In this document: piece by piece, positions 30,090 to 39,013 of the stretch
How the letters are laid out: every line of letters begins with the position of its first letter
How positions within the stretch are numbered: the stretch's first letter is position 1
Source: a virus
Virus record (IMG/VR): IMGVR_UViG_3300048769_000079
Coordinates: 1-55,549 of that record
Strand: one strand, 5' to 3'
DNA: 55,549 bases
Made by a program: the position numbers and the translations under genes
Notes under the pieces: model-generated
What the model saw: the letters and a program-made list of their open reading frames with translations, nothing else
What the model was told of the DNA's origin: nothing
Database searches by the model: none

Positions 30090-30602
30090 ATGAATATGCA
30101 AACTAAATTAAAAGCCATTGAACCGTTGCCTATAGTAAAGGACGTTGTTCCCGCTGCGCCTAAGTTCACGCTTACGCAATTGATCCTTGAGTTGAACGGC
30201 GACTTGGCTAAAGAGTATCAAGCAACAATCCAATACATTCAGCACGCGGCTTGCCTCGTTGGTCCCGCGATGCTTAACATTGCGGAAGAGCTTCGCGCTC
30301 ACGCGGACGATGAACATCGACACGCGGTCCTTATTGCGGACCATATCAATTACCTCGGCGGAACGCCTACTGCGTCGGCGGATATTACCTTAACCGCAAT
30401 GGACTCCATGACGGCTTTACACTACGATATAACCGGAGAACAAACCGCAATAGCGCGCTATACGCTTCGCGTAGAGCAGGCAATGTCAATCGGAGAGGTA
30501 GGCACGGCGCAATTACTGAAAACGATCTTAGTTGAAGAGCAGGGGCACGAGAATGACCTGATGGTTGTCCTCGGTTTAAAACGTGGAACGAAAAAGGCTT
30601 AA
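30090..30602 (+). CDS. Ferritin-like protein (bacterioferritin/Dps-type four-helix bundle)
   Basis: The 170-residue protein has the ferritin-like iron ligands in four-helix order: Glu in AKEYQATIQYIQH, EELRAHADDEHRHA with ExxH-type ligands, then GGTPTAS, GEQTAIARYTLRVEQA, and VEEQGHENDL with the last ExxH ligand. This fits the ferritin/rubrerythrin superfamily, with an oxidation centre probably intact. Iron storage, peroxide defence or a structural use in the virion are possible. Its place between portal and protease is unusual for such an enzyme. The start is ATG 30090; a second ATG follows two codons later. Confidence 0.85.
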   Translation: MNMQTKLKAIEPLPIVKDVVPAAPKFTLTQLILELNGDLAKEYQATIQYIQHAACLVGPAMLNIAEELRAHADDEHRHAVLIADHINYLGGTPTASADITLTAMDSMTALHYDITGEQTAIARYTLRVEQAMSIGEVGTAQLLKTILVEEQGHENDLMVVLGLKRGTKKA

Positions 30603-30607
30603 GGCTT

Positions 30608-32263
30608 ATGGCAAACACTTTACTTAAAAGAGTCAATAACATACCGCCGGAGCGGTCCCAGGTCTCAGCGGACGAATGCCGGGCGCTCTGTGATCTGATC
30701 GGAAAGGAATACTTAGAAGGATATGAAAAGCGCGTTCTTCACTACCCTGCGACGGCTGACGAAACTCCCGACCGCGCTGGGGACATTGTACGAGTGGCTG
30801 GTGCTAACTTTGATAATTATTATCCGAAAAACCCGGTCGTAATGTTTGCGCATCAACATGATAATTTTCCCGTCGGCGCGGCAATACGAATCGGTGTGGA
30901 TAAAGTAAAGAAGTCTATTCCGGCCGACGCACTCTTTCTTGATAACCGCGTTGACTCCTCAGGGCGGTCCGACCTCGTATATAAGTTTGCCGCCTCGAAT
31001 TTCCTCCCAGCGTGCTCGGTCGGATTTTTACCTCACGACGGCGGAACGAATTCCCCCGTTGATAATGCGGAACGTAATCGGTTAGGCTTAGGTAAGGGCG
31101 GCGCGGAATATAAGTCGTTTGACTATTTAGAATTTTCGCCCTGTGGTATCCCCATGAATCCGAATTCGGTAAAGTCCGTAGTCACGACTTTAAAAAAGGA
31201 CGTGACTTTTGAAAAGTCCGATTTTGATTTACTTTACAAGTGTAAATGGATGGAAGTCAATCTGCTTGACCTTTTTTCCGATTTGGTTATCGGAAAAAAG
31301 ACGAAAGTTTTTGTCTTACCGAAAATCGAAATCGAAGTCAAGGGTGTTATCCCTTATGCGGAACATAGTAAAGCGCCAAAGGAAACCGCGTGGGACGGTG
31401 CGGCACAGCGGACCGCCGCTTCGGTTGCCGACTTAAAAGTAATGTGCGCGTGGTACGATGCGAGCGCCCCGGACGTTAAGGGCTCGTATAAACTACCGCA
31501 CCACGAAAAGGAAGGCTATCACACGGTGTATAACGGCGTTCGCGCCGCTATGAACGCGCTCCTCGGCGGACGAGGCGGCGTAGATATGCCTGAAGGCGAT
31601 AAGGCCGGAGCCCACTCCCATCTTGCGCGGCATTTAAAAGAGTTTGGCGAGGAAGCACCGGAAAATAAAGTATACAACGAGAAAGAATTGAAGGCGTTCT
31701 TTCCCGAATTTTATAAAAAGGAGGCCGTCGGTATGAAAACGGCAAAGACAAAATCCATAGCAGACCGCACGGCTAAAGAGTTGGCCTATACGGGTATTGA
31801 AACCTTACACCAAGGGATGCTCAGTGAAATACACGAAAAGGCTTTTGACGCGGAAAAAATGGACGACGATGAGGAGTCTATCCACAAGTGCGCAAAGTCC
31901 ATTCTCGATGATCACCATAATTGCGTTCTTCCCCATGTAAAGAGTCTTATTAAAAGTCTACGTGGAAAAAGCGTTGAATCGTCACCCGATAATGACTGTC
32001 CGGTCCCGATGACCAAGGAAGAGGCAAAGGCCTGGCTTGACTCTAAAGTAAAGCAAACCGTTAACGTCGAGGTTGATATGACGGGTTTTAATAGTTATGT
32101 TGAAGACGTAACTAAATTAACAACGGAACTCAAAGCGGTAAAGTCCGAACTCGAAATTTTAAAGAGCGCTTCCCCCAGCGGCGACCGTGCTCCAAAAAGT
32201 AAAGGCAAGGATTTATACGCGGAGATACTTGAGGGCGTGAAATTTAACATAGGAAACAAATAA
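30608..32263 (+). CDS. HK97-type prohead protease with extra C-terminal domains
   Basis: The 551-residue protein has the protease in its N-terminal third. VMFAHQHDNFPVGAA holds the catalytic His, and SNFLPACSVGFLPHDG then FDYLEFSPCGIPMNPNS holds the catalytic Ser and the terminal strand. A middle domain has IPYAEHSKAPKETAWDG, PDVKGSYKLPHH and NALLGGRGGVDMPEGDK, known from other phage proteases of this type. The C-terminal 180 residues are helical and charged and may act as the capsid scaffold. The usual HK97 protease is about 200 residues, so this is a maturation protease, an accessory domain and a probable scaffold in one chain. It lies directly before the capsid gene. Confidence 0.85.
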   Translation: MANTLLKRVNNIPPERSQVSADECRALCDLIGKEYLEGYEKRVLHYPATADETPDRAGDIVRVAGANFDNYYPKNPVVMFAHQHDNFPVGAAIRIGVDKVKKSIPADALFLDNRVDSSGRSDLVYKFAASNFLPACSVGFLPHDGGTNSPVDNAERNRLGLGKGGAEYKSFDYLEFSPCGIPMNPNSVKSVVTTLKKDVTFEKSDFDLLYKCKWMEVNLLDLFSDLVIGKKTKVFVLPKIEIEVKGVIPYAEHSKAPKETAWDGAAQRTAASVADLKVMCAWYDASAPDVKGSYKLPHHEKEGYHTVYNGVRAAMNALLGGRGGVDMPEGDKAGAHSHLARHLKEFGEEAPENKVYNEKELKAFFPEFYKKEAVGMKTAKTKSIADRTAKELAYTGIETLHQGMLSEIHEKAFDAEKMDDDEESIHKCAKSILDDHHNCVLPHVKSLIKSLRGKSVESSPDNDCPVPMTKEEAKAWLDSKVKQTVNVEVDMTGFNSYVEDVTKLTTELKAVKSELEILKSASPSGDRAPKSKGKDLYAEILEGVKFNIGNK

Positions 32264-32265
32264 TC

Positions 32266-33672
32266 ATGGCAGTTCTTGAATTAGAAACCTTTCAAACCAC
32301 GTTGAAAACGTGGCAGGGCAATATCGAAGCGTCAATCAACACGTTGATTACCGCTTCGGGCGATAAAGCAGAGTCAGCCCGTAAAGCGCTGGAGACGGAG
32401 CTTGATGGGGTAAAGAAAAATATCAATAGTATTTCCGAACAGTTGAAAACTATTGACGCTCGGCACATTCCCGGACTGAAGGAAGAGCTGGCAAAGAAAA
32501 GCTTTGACTTCGGGATGTTTTCCGGCGCGTTGGTCAAGGAGCACCTCGCCCGTAAAGGAGACCTCGGTGGCGCAATCGGTGATCCGTGGCGCGATGCGGG
32601 TTACGAAAAGGAAATGATCAGTAAGCACATGGAGATGCGTTTGAAAGACGCGACGACCGGTGCAAACAACGCGATTACCGGCGCGGGCGGTGGATACCTT
32701 ATCCCCGACGAAGTCACCAACGAGTTCATTGACATGGTGCTTCAGAAAATGCCCATGGTCGACCTCGGTATTAACGTTATCAAAGGGCTTACGGGCGACC
32801 TACCCGTACCAATCAAAACCTCCCGCTCCACGGCGTATATGGTTGGCGAAAATAGCAAACCGTCTGTATCTGCCGTTGGATACGGAGAGATTACCCTTAG
32901 GCCTAAAAAGGTTGCGGCCTTTACCAAGCAGTCAAACCGTTTGATTTATCAGTCACGCGGCGTATCGGACAAAATCATTCGGGACGACTTGACGTATACG
33001 ATGAAGAAAAAAATTGAACAAATGCTCATTGCCGGTACCGGTTCGGGTTTTCAACCGAAGGGGATTTATCAATTCATCGGTGCGGGTTCAACCCCCTCCA
33101 GTGTTGGTGTTAACGGAGTAAAGGCGCAAGCCGATTCCCGTTTCCGTATTGACGATGCGTCAAAGATGATTACCGACCTCGAATGTGCGGACGAACTTTC
33201 CACGCCGGGCGGCAAGTGGGGCTTCCTGATGCACCCACGTGTAAAAATGGGGATGAAACGCGAACGCATCACGCAGTGGAACGGACAGTCGTCAAACAAC
33301 GGTCAACCGATTCTACCGATGAACCTGCTCATGACCGATAAGATCATGGAAGATCAAATCGGTTTTAAAATCGGAAACACCACTCTCGTCCCCTCCAACC
33401 AGACCGGACCCACGGGTGCAAATGCTGCGAGTACGTCCTGCTCGACGGTTATCTTTGCAAACTGGGACTTGTTTTGGATGGGCTTGTGGCGTGACTTCGT
33501 GATGAAAGTTTCGGACGTAGCGTCCGACGGTGCGACGGGTTCGGCACTGCTCGATGATCAGATTTACATCGTGGCGTTTCACGAGTTTGACACGCAGTTG
33601 ATGCGTCAAACGGCAGTCACGGCGGCAACGGGTTGCGAGACTACCGAATCGCTTTGGCCCACGGGTCTGTAA
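32266..33672 (+). CDS. Major capsid protein, HK97 fold
   Basis: The 468-residue protein has an N-terminal helical delta-like region (about 1-90, coiled coil KALETELDGVKKNINSISEQL), likely removed by the protease. The HK97-fold core follows: VTNEFIDMVLQKMPMVDLG, PVPIKTSRSTAYMVGENSKP, TLRPKKVAAFTKQSNRLIYQ, EQMLIAGTGSGFQPKGIYQ and the late MRQTAVTAATG. This is the head shell subunit. It lies after the protease with the normal spacing. No cross-linking Lys/Asn pair can be judged from sequence alone. Confidence 0.93.
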   Translation: MAVLELETFQTTLKTWQGNIEASINTLITASGDKAESARKALETELDGVKKNINSISEQLKTIDARHIPGLKEELAKKSFDFGMFSGALVKEHLARKGDLGGAIGDPWRDAGYEKEMISKHMEMRLKDATTGANNAITGAGGGYLIPDEVTNEFIDMVLQKMPMVDLGINVIKGLTGDLPVPIKTSRSTAYMVGENSKPSVSAVGYGEITLRPKKVAAFTKQSNRLIYQSRGVSDKIIRDDLTYTMKKKIEQMLIAGTGSGFQPKGIYQFIGAGSTPSSVGVNGVKAQADSRFRIDDASKMITDLECADELSTPGGKWGFLMHPRVKMGMKRERITQWNGQSSNNGQPILPMNLLMTDKIMEDQIGFKIGNTTLVPSNQTGPTGANAASTSCSTVIFANWDLFWMGLWRDFVMKVSDVASDGATGSALLDDQIYIVAFHEFDTQLMRQTAVTAATGCETTESLWPTGL

Positions 33673-33724
33673 TAGCGTAACGGTGTTTTAAAGAGGGCTT
33701 TACTTTTACTAAAAGGAATTTACA

Positions 33725-34174
33725 ATGTCAGGTCAAATTTTTACCGCAATCGAAGCGGTAGCACCTATAAAACTCATAGCGCCGACCGTGTTGACTTCGT
33801 CCAATACGGTGACGTTCGGAGCGCATGCAAACTGCGGTCCCTACGATTCGGCGATTGTTCGGTTGCAGGTTGCGGCCTTTTCCGCGCCCGCAACGCTTTC
33901 GGCAATTCTTTACGAATCGGATAAAGCGGACGACGCTTCCCTGATTCCCGTGACCGGCGCGAATTTTGGAGTTATCTCCGGTTCGGCACAGGAGCAGGTT
34001 TTCACGGCGGGCGTGGAGTGCAAGAACTATAAGCAGTATCTTTCGCTCCGGTTGCAACCTTCGGCGAGTAATACAGCAAACCCGACTATCGGTGTATGCG
34101 CGGATATGATCTTCGCAAAGCCCGATAACGCGCCGGTTGTCAATAACCCGTCGTTTTGGGTAACGGGTCAATAA
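33725..34174 (+). CDS. Head decoration or structural protein candidate
   Basis: The 149-residue, beta-rich, Ala/Ser/Thr-rich protein shows alternating strands (SNTVTFGAHANCG, IVRLQVAAF, QYLSLRLQPSA). It immediately follows the capsid gene and has a strong AAAAGGA ribosome site and a terminator behind it, as expected for an abundant virion protein. This position is typical for capsid decoration proteins. No specific family was recognised. Confidence 0.6.
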   Translation: MSGQIFTAIEAVAPIKLIAPTVLTSSNTVTFGAHANCGPYDSAIVRLQVAAFSAPATLSAILYESDKADDASLIPVTGANFGVISGSAQEQVFTAGVECKNYKQYLSLRLQPSASNTANPTIGVCADMIFAKPDNAPVVNNPSFWVTGQ

Positions 34175-34192
34175 CCTTAACCTTAACAAAAG

Positions 34193-34228
34193 GAAGCCGG
34201 ACGCCTAACCGCGTTCGGCTTCTTATAA
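34193..34228 (+). terminator. Intrinsic terminator after the capsid genes
   Basis: GAAGCCGGACGC (34193-34204), a 6-base loop and GCGTTCGGCTTC (34211-34222) form a 12-bp stem with one G:T pair, followed by TTATAAAA. The T-run is short, so it may be partial, letting some transcription into the tail genes. Confidence 0.75.
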
Positions 34229-34233
34229 AAAAA

Positions 34234-34419
34234 ATGACACAAATTAATATTGTCAAGGAAATCGAGAAACAGATTGCAATCAATAATGCGCGAATTCTTT
34301 CCACACGAATACAGATGGCTTTGGTTCAACAAAGTTTAAATATCATTGAAGGATACTACGATCAACAATTCGCGGGGGTAATACGTGAGTACCATAACCA
34401 TGAAAACGAAAATTATTGA
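34234..34419 (+). CDS. Small helical protein (61 residues)
   Basis: Almost entirely helical, MTQINIVKEIEKQIAINNAR onward, ending in an acidic/His tail. No clear ribosome site is seen; the ATG follows an A-rich run after the terminator. It overlaps the next small frame. The function is unknown. Confidence 0.5.
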   Translation: MTQINIVKEIEKQIAINNARILSTRIQMALVQQSLNIIEGYYDQQFAGVIREYHNHENENY

Positions 34420-34585
34420 ACAGGCAAATCTAATTACTTTACAAAGTAATCAGATTAATTCCCTGCTCGTTGAGTTATATAGGGCAAAGCCTAAGCATAA
34501 GATTTTTATTGATAGTCCGAACCTGGCTTTGAATGTTAAAAAGTTATCCGACAAATGGAAAGCAAATGGACCTAACAACCTATAA
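34385..34585 (+). CDS. Small helical protein (66 residues)
   Basis: GTG 34385 with GCGGGGG upstream, or ATG 34400. It is helical with Asn/Gln-rich and Lys-rich parts. It overlaps the connector gene that follows by 20 bases. Possibly a small head-tail joining factor from position; no motif was recognised. Confidence 0.45.
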   Translation: MSTITMKTKIIEQANLITLQSNQINSLLVELYRAKPKHKIFIDSPNLALNVKKLSDKWKANGPNNL

Positions 34586-35408
34586 CCGTTGTCTACGGTA
34601 TTGCGGCGGGGACTCCCCCCTGATAAACAACGCAACGAATAGACGCGCAATCACGTCGTGGATTCCCTCGATTTCGGGTAAGATTGAAAAGTATCTTAAT
34701 AGGGGAATTCAAAACCAAATTGCTTACGTTGAATACTTTGACGTCCGATACCATACGTTTGAATTTTACCCGCGTTATTATCCGGTTGTAAATATAGAGA
34801 GTGCCTGGACAGACTCGACGGGAATGTGGATAGGCGGACAATCACAGCTTTCCCAAATTTCCTATCACCCCAGCGTTGACGGTGCGGCAATTACAATTAA
34901 CTTTGCGCGACCGTTCGAGTCTAAGAATGGATTCATGGCGACGTATGATGGCGGGCTTGCAAACAGCGCCGCGCTTTCGGTTTATAACGCAACGTTTACC
35001 GGGTCTTGGGTTCTTAATAAATTTGTTTACGGGGTAAATTCAAACGCCGTCGGAATTGTAAACGCTTTTGACTCCTCAACCCTAACTATTGAAGTACTTT
35101 ACGGACGCTTCCAAGTTGGGGAAACCGTCCAGCAATGGGATACGGAAGACGGTGCCGGAACGAGTACGCAAACCGCTGTATTAACAACGGCGCAGAGCCT
35201 TTCCCTTGCCGAAGCGTACCCGGAAATAGTTCGGGCAACGGAAATGCAGCTCCGGTTTATGTGGAAAAATAAAGATCGTTTTGAGCAAGAGCGGATTGAC
35301 AAAGACGGCACGTCGCTTCGCCGAAGGACGAAGGGTTCTCTCCCGGCGAACGAATTGGAAGCTGAAGTCACGATGATTATGGCGCACTATAGGAGAATGG
35401 TTTTTTAA
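34566..35408 (+). CDS. Head-tail connector protein (gp6-like)
   Basis: The 280-residue protein starts MDLTTYNRCLRYCGGDSPL, with ATNRRAITSWIPSISGKIEKYLNRG, the helical start of gp6/gp15-type adaptor proteins. Beta-rich middle sequence (YYPVVNIESAWTDSTGMWI, VYGVNSNAVGIVNAFDSSTL) and a helical end (AEVTMIMAHYRRMVF) follow. Longer than usual (about 100-120 residues), it has an inserted beta domain. ATG 34566 is preferred because GGAAAG lies just upstream. The ATG overlap couples it to the next gene. Confidence 0.7.
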   Translation: MDLTTYNRCLRYCGGDSPLINNATNRRAITSWIPSISGKIEKYLNRGIQNQIAYVEYFDVRYHTFEFYPRYYPVVNIESAWTDSTGMWIGGQSQLSQISYHPSVDGAAITINFARPFESKNGFMATYDGGLANSAALSVYNATFTGSWVLNKFVYGVNSNAVGIVNAFDSSTLTIEVLYGRFQVGETVQQWDTEDGAGTSTQTAVLTTAQSLSLAEAYPEIVRATEMQLRFMWKNKDRFEQERIDKDGTSLRRRTKGSLPANELEAEVTMIMAHYRRMVF

Positions 35409-35899
35409 TGAGCATCACGATTGACATTACAAAAGTATTTGATGAATCTTTTTTAGCGACTAAAAAAGATCAAATTCTTGACGCTTGCGCTAAAGGCATG
35501 ACCAAAGGAATGCAATACTTTTCTGCTAAAATGGTAATTGAACAGATGTCCGGACGTAGCAACGTTTCACTGGGAAGGGTATCGAAGCATCTTGCGGAAA
35601 ACTGGCTGGTTAAAACAGACGAAGCGGGTTTTGGGGGTCGAGATGTTATTACGACTTTACAAAATAGACTTGCACCGTACGCAATTATTCATCAATTAGG
35701 CTCTGCGGACTGGGACGGGACGTATCCCGGGAACGTGACAAATAAATCAGCGTGGCGGGCGATGCAACCGAAACGGGAAAAGGGCGCACCGCGTCGGCAT
35801 AATATTCCGAAGCGTTTACACATAATAGAGGACTTTATACAATCAGCGCCCGCAATTTTAGCGGACGCCATAGTTACCGAAGCGGTAAAGGTAAAATAA
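35408..35899 (+). CDS. HK97 gp10-like head-tail joining protein
   Basis: The 163-residue protein begins with a helix (FLATKKDQILDACAKGMTKGM), then LAPYAIIHQLGSADWDGTYP and KSAWRAMQPKREKGAPRR, and ends with a helix (PAILADAIVTEAVKVK). The conserved xxYAxxxExG/HQLGS-type loop in the middle is typical of gp10-like and Mu-type virion morphogenesis proteins that form the tail completion or stopper ring. Placed after the connector. Confidence 0.7.
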   Translation: MSITIDITKVFDESFLATKKDQILDACAKGMTKGMQYFSAKMVIEQMSGRSNVSLGRVSKHLAENWLVKTDEAGFGGRDVITTLQNRLAPYAIIHQLGSADWDGTYPGNVTNKSAWRAMQPKREKGAPRRHNIPKRLHIIEDFIQSAPAILADAIVTEAVKVK

Positions 35900-35923
35900 A
35901 ATAATTTTTCAGGAGGGCAAAAC

Positions 35924-36613
35924 ATGAGAACAAAGAAAATTATCTCGTTTTCCGTTTGGGGAAACAACGAAGGCTACGCGAACGGCGCGGTGGAAAACGC
36001 TCGGCTTATTCCAAAAATATATCCTGGATGGAAAGGTCGGTTCTACGTTGACCCGCTCGTACCACGGTTGGTTCTTGCGGAACTTTACGACCTTGGTTGC
36101 GAGATCGTCCATAAGCCGGAAAGTATTGATAACCTCGGTCTTTACTGGCGCTTTGAACCTATGTATGATGATCCTTCGATAGAACGCTTTATCGTTCGCG
36201 ATACGGATTCCCGGATTAACGTTCGGGAGGCGCAAGCCGTAAAGGAGTGGGAAGAGTCAAAACTGCCTTTTCACATCATTCGCGATAACAACGAGCACAA
36301 CATACGGATATGCGGCGGTATGTGGGGCGCAAAAGCCGGAATAATCCCTCATTGGAAAATGCTTGTTGAATCATGGATAGAACAGATCAAACCGGATAAT
36401 AAAAACCCACGCGGCATTTACCACGGAACCGATCAAGAATTTTTAGGCCGGGTAATTTGGCCCTTTATCGAAAAAAGCCATATTGCGCATGATAATTATT
36501 TTAACTTTACCGGGCGCGAACGTCCGCTAACGGTAAAGCTAAAACGCGACGGCTACGTTGGAATGGTCTATACGACGAAGGACCACGACAGAACGGAGGC
36601 CGAAGGTGTATAA
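35924..36613 (+). CDS. Glycosyltransferase-like protein 1 (DxD, GT-A type)
   Basis: The 229-residue protein has a Rossmann-like start (KKIISFSVWGNNEGYANGAV), KPESIDNLGLYWRFEPMYDD, and FIVRDTDSRIN with the DxD metal-binding motif. This pattern (RDxDSR) is found in a group of small sugar transferases seen in large phages and bacteria. It would move a sugar from a nucleotide donor to an unknown acceptor. AGGAGGGC precedes the ATG. It opens a block of eight sugar or methyl transferases inside the structural genes. Confidence 0.75.
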   Translation: MRTKKIISFSVWGNNEGYANGAVENARLIPKIYPGWKGRFYVDPLVPRLVLAELYDLGCEIVHKPESIDNLGLYWRFEPMYDDPSIERFIVRDTDSRINVREAQAVKEWEESKLPFHIIRDNNEHNIRICGGMWGAKAGIIPHWKMLVESWIEQIKPDNKNPRGIYHGTDQEFLGRVIWPFIEKSHIAHDNYFNFTGRERPLTVKLKRDGYVGMVYTTKDHDRTEAEGV

Positions 36614-37346
36614 TAAACTTTGGATTATGGTCCCGACTTATAAACGCCTCGAATGGCTAAAACGGTTTTTAGATTCCTCGATTGATAAAGCGGATAGTAT
36701 TAACCAAATCGCTTTCTGCGTTTGTATAAATAAAAAGGACGCGGCTTCACGGGATTTTCTTATTAATTACTTTACCGATAAGAAAATGAATTTTATGCTT
36801 ACTACCGAAGAAACCCGACAACCGAACCTTTCGCTTTACTTTAACCTTATGTATAACGCCGTCGATCAGCACGAAGCGGGTCACGATTTTGTTGCTACAA
36901 TGTTTGGCGACGATATGACCTTCGAAACTAAGGGTTATGATACACGTTTGCTTTCCGAAATAAATGTAAATAACGGTGTAGGTGTTTTCTGGTGCGACGA
37001 TGGGTATATTGCGCATGATAAGCTTTGTGTAAACGTTGCGGTGACTAAGAAATTTATTGAAGCAACCGAACGCCCATTCATGTGTCCAATTTTTAAAGCT
37101 GATATGATCGACGTGGTTTGGTATTACGTCGGGCAATTAACCCAAACCTTACATTACTTGCCGGACGTTTTAATACAGCATCGGCATAGTACGGGCCTTG
37201 CCGAAGTTGATCAAACCTTCGAACGGCTAATCCCTCTCCAGCGCCAGGCGAATAGCGGAACAATGCACCAGTACGCACAGGTCTACGCGGCAATGTGCGC
37301 CGGGAATGTTATTACGCGCGGCATGGGAAGTTGGAAACCGCTATGA
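36606..37346 (+). CDS. Glycosyltransferase-like protein 2 (GT-A)
   Basis: The 246-residue protein starts at GTG 36606 (GGAGGCCGAAG upstream) with KLWIMVPTYKRLEWLKRFLDSS, the typical family 2 start. QPNLSLYFNLMYNAV and FVATMFGDDMTFETKGYD follow, in which GDDM holds the metal-binding acids, and RHSTGLAEVDQTF lies near the end. It overlaps both neighbours. Donor and acceptor sugars are not predictable. Confidence 0.8.
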   Translation: MYNKLWIMVPTYKRLEWLKRFLDSSIDKADSINQIAFCVCINKKDAASRDFLINYFTDKKMNFMLTTEETRQPNLSLYFNLMYNAVDQHEAGHDFVATMFGDDMTFETKGYDTRLLSEINVNNGVGVFWCDDGYIAHDKLCVNVAVTKKFIEATERPFMCPIFKADMIDVVWYYVGQLTQTLHYLPDVLIQHRHSTGLAEVDQTFERLIPLQRQANSGTMHQYAQVYAAMCAGNVITRGMGSWKPL

Positions 37347-37903
37347 AGTTATCCGTTTTAATATGTACGTTACCGGAGCGTCAAGCAAAGTTTGAACGCC
37401 TATGGAATCAATTGATTAATCAATACAGGAGTGGAGTACATTTTTTGGTGGATAATCATGATCAGATTACCATAGGGGAGAAAAGGAATCGTTTACTTGC
37501 GCGCGCTAATAGCGAGTATGTCTGCTTTATTGATGACGATGATATTATTAGCGCCAAGTATATTACGAACATACTTAACGCTCTACAATCGAAACCGGAT
37601 TGCGTCGGTATAGAGGGTATAATGCTTTGTAACGGGAATTGTCCGCGTAAGTTCTACCATACGGTAGAGGCCGAAGGGTGGTACACTTCGGGCGCGACAT
37701 ACTGGCGGACACCTAACCATCTTAACCCGATACGTACCGATATTGTAAAGCAGATCGGATTTAACGCCTCAAAGAGCTTTGGAGAAGACTTGGAATTTTC
37801 TAAGCGCGTTAGGCCTTTGCTGAAATCCGAGGTCATGATTGAAGAACCTATTTATTATTATCTTTACAATTTAAAACAACACGAATCATTGTTTTGTTTT
37901 TAA
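37343..37903 (+). CDS. Glycosyltransferase family 2-like protein 3
   Basis: The 186-residue protein begins KLSVLICTLPERQAKFERLW, then EKRNRLLARANSEYVCFIDDDDIISAKYI with the DxD motif, and FGEDLEFSKRVRPLL, the ED acceptor-side motif of family 2 enzymes. It is short for the family (usually 230-300) but motif-complete. ATG 37343 overlaps the previous stop. Confidence 0.85.
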   Translation: MKLSVLICTLPERQAKFERLWNQLINQYRSGVHFLVDNHDQITIGEKRNRLLARANSEYVCFIDDDDIISAKYITNILNALQSKPDCVGIEGIMLCNGNCPRKFYHTVEAEGWYTSGATYWRTPNHLNPIRTDIVKQIGFNASKSFGEDLEFSKRVRPLLKSEVMIEEPIYYYLYNLKQHESLFCF

Positions 37904-37936
37904 TTAAATAAATATTTTAATTAAGGAGCAGAGGGC

Positions 37937-39013
37937 ATGAAAATCTTTAACATCGATCAGCACATCTCCGTAGTGGCTGACCTGAAGAAAATCTACGGAG
38001 ATTTAGGACATACAATTGACGACGTATGCCTAAGCGGGCACGCCCCGATAATGGGGCGCAAGGTTGATAGCGTTCCAATGCTTGACGGAAATAAGTGGTG
38101 CGGGTTCGTACAGCGGAAAGCCTGGGATGAATTTTCTAAAACCTATCCTTTACTTGAGGACTATGATGCGTATCTTTGTTGTTATCCGCCAATCTTTTCA
38201 TATCTATACAAAAACTTTTCAAAACCAATCATTATTGATATTCCGATCCGTTATGAATACCCGTGTCAAAGTTCGCCGGAAGATTGGGAAGACTTTAATC
38301 GATATTTACAGGAAGGCGTTGACTCCGGTAGAATATTTTTAGTTGCTAATAATTATTATGATAAACTTTATACGGAGCACTTCCTCCAGCGCTCTGTCGA
38401 GTGGATTCCTTCACTCTGCGAGTATACCGGGATGCACTACGCGCCAAAGCGTAACGAATTCTTAGTTCGTTCGGCCTGTCCGTATCGGGAATTCGACGGA
38501 ACGTTTTTTAAAACCAAGAATCAGGTTTTACCTTTTGGGCACCCGTGGCAAGCGGTTGCGGAGTATAGCGCCGTGGTTCACTTTCCGTATAACGCTTCTA
38601 CCATGTCAACGTTTGAGGAATACTCGGCGAACGTTCCTATTTTTTGCCCTTCGCTTGATTTTCTAATTGAACTGTTCCAATATAACGATAATAAAACATA
38701 TCGGGTAATGGAGCAAACCTCGTGGAATTCAACATTCGGACGTCCAGCGGGTTCGGTTATTCCAACAAGCCCGAAGCAGGACCCGAACAATTTTAAAGAT
38801 ATTGAATCCGTAAAGCATTGGATGCAATTTGCGGATTACTATTATACGAACGCAATGCCGCATATTATTTATTTCAATTCCTTTGATGAATTGTTTTATA
38901 AAGCGCTTCATACTGATTTACAAGCAGTAAGTAATAAAATGAAACAATTTAATATTGAACGCCATGCAAATGTTTACTCGGCTTGGGATAAGCTTTTAAG
39001 GAGGGTGAAATGA
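37937..39013 (+). CDS. Glycosyltransferase-like protein 4 (GT-B-like, tentative)
   Basis: The 358-residue protein shows KIFNIDQHISVVADLKKIY, YDAYLCCYPPIFSYLY, KPIIIDIPIRYEY and EEYSANVPIFCPSLDFLIEL. The last segment resembles the nucleotide-sugar-binding region of GT-B enzymes, where a Glu and a loop bind the donor. I do not see a diagnostic motif, so the call rests on the overall alternation of strands and helices and on neighbours. GGAGCAGAGGGC precedes the ATG. Confidence 0.55.
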   Translation: MKIFNIDQHISVVADLKKIYGDLGHTIDDVCLSGHAPIMGRKVDSVPMLDGNKWCGFVQRKAWDEFSKTYPLLEDYDAYLCCYPPIFSYLYKNFSKPIIIDIPIRYEYPCQSSPEDWEDFNRYLQEGVDSGRIFLVANNYYDKLYTEHFLQRSVEWIPSLCEYTGMHYAPKRNEFLVRSACPYREFDGTFFKTKNQVLPFGHPWQAVAEYSAVVHFPYNASTMSTFEEYSANVPIFCPSLDFLIELFQYNDNKTYRVMEQTSWNSTFGRPAGSVIPTSPKQDPNNFKDIESVKHWMQFADYYYTNAMPHIIYFNSFDELFYKALHTDLQAVSNKMKQFNIERHANVYSAWDKLLRRVK

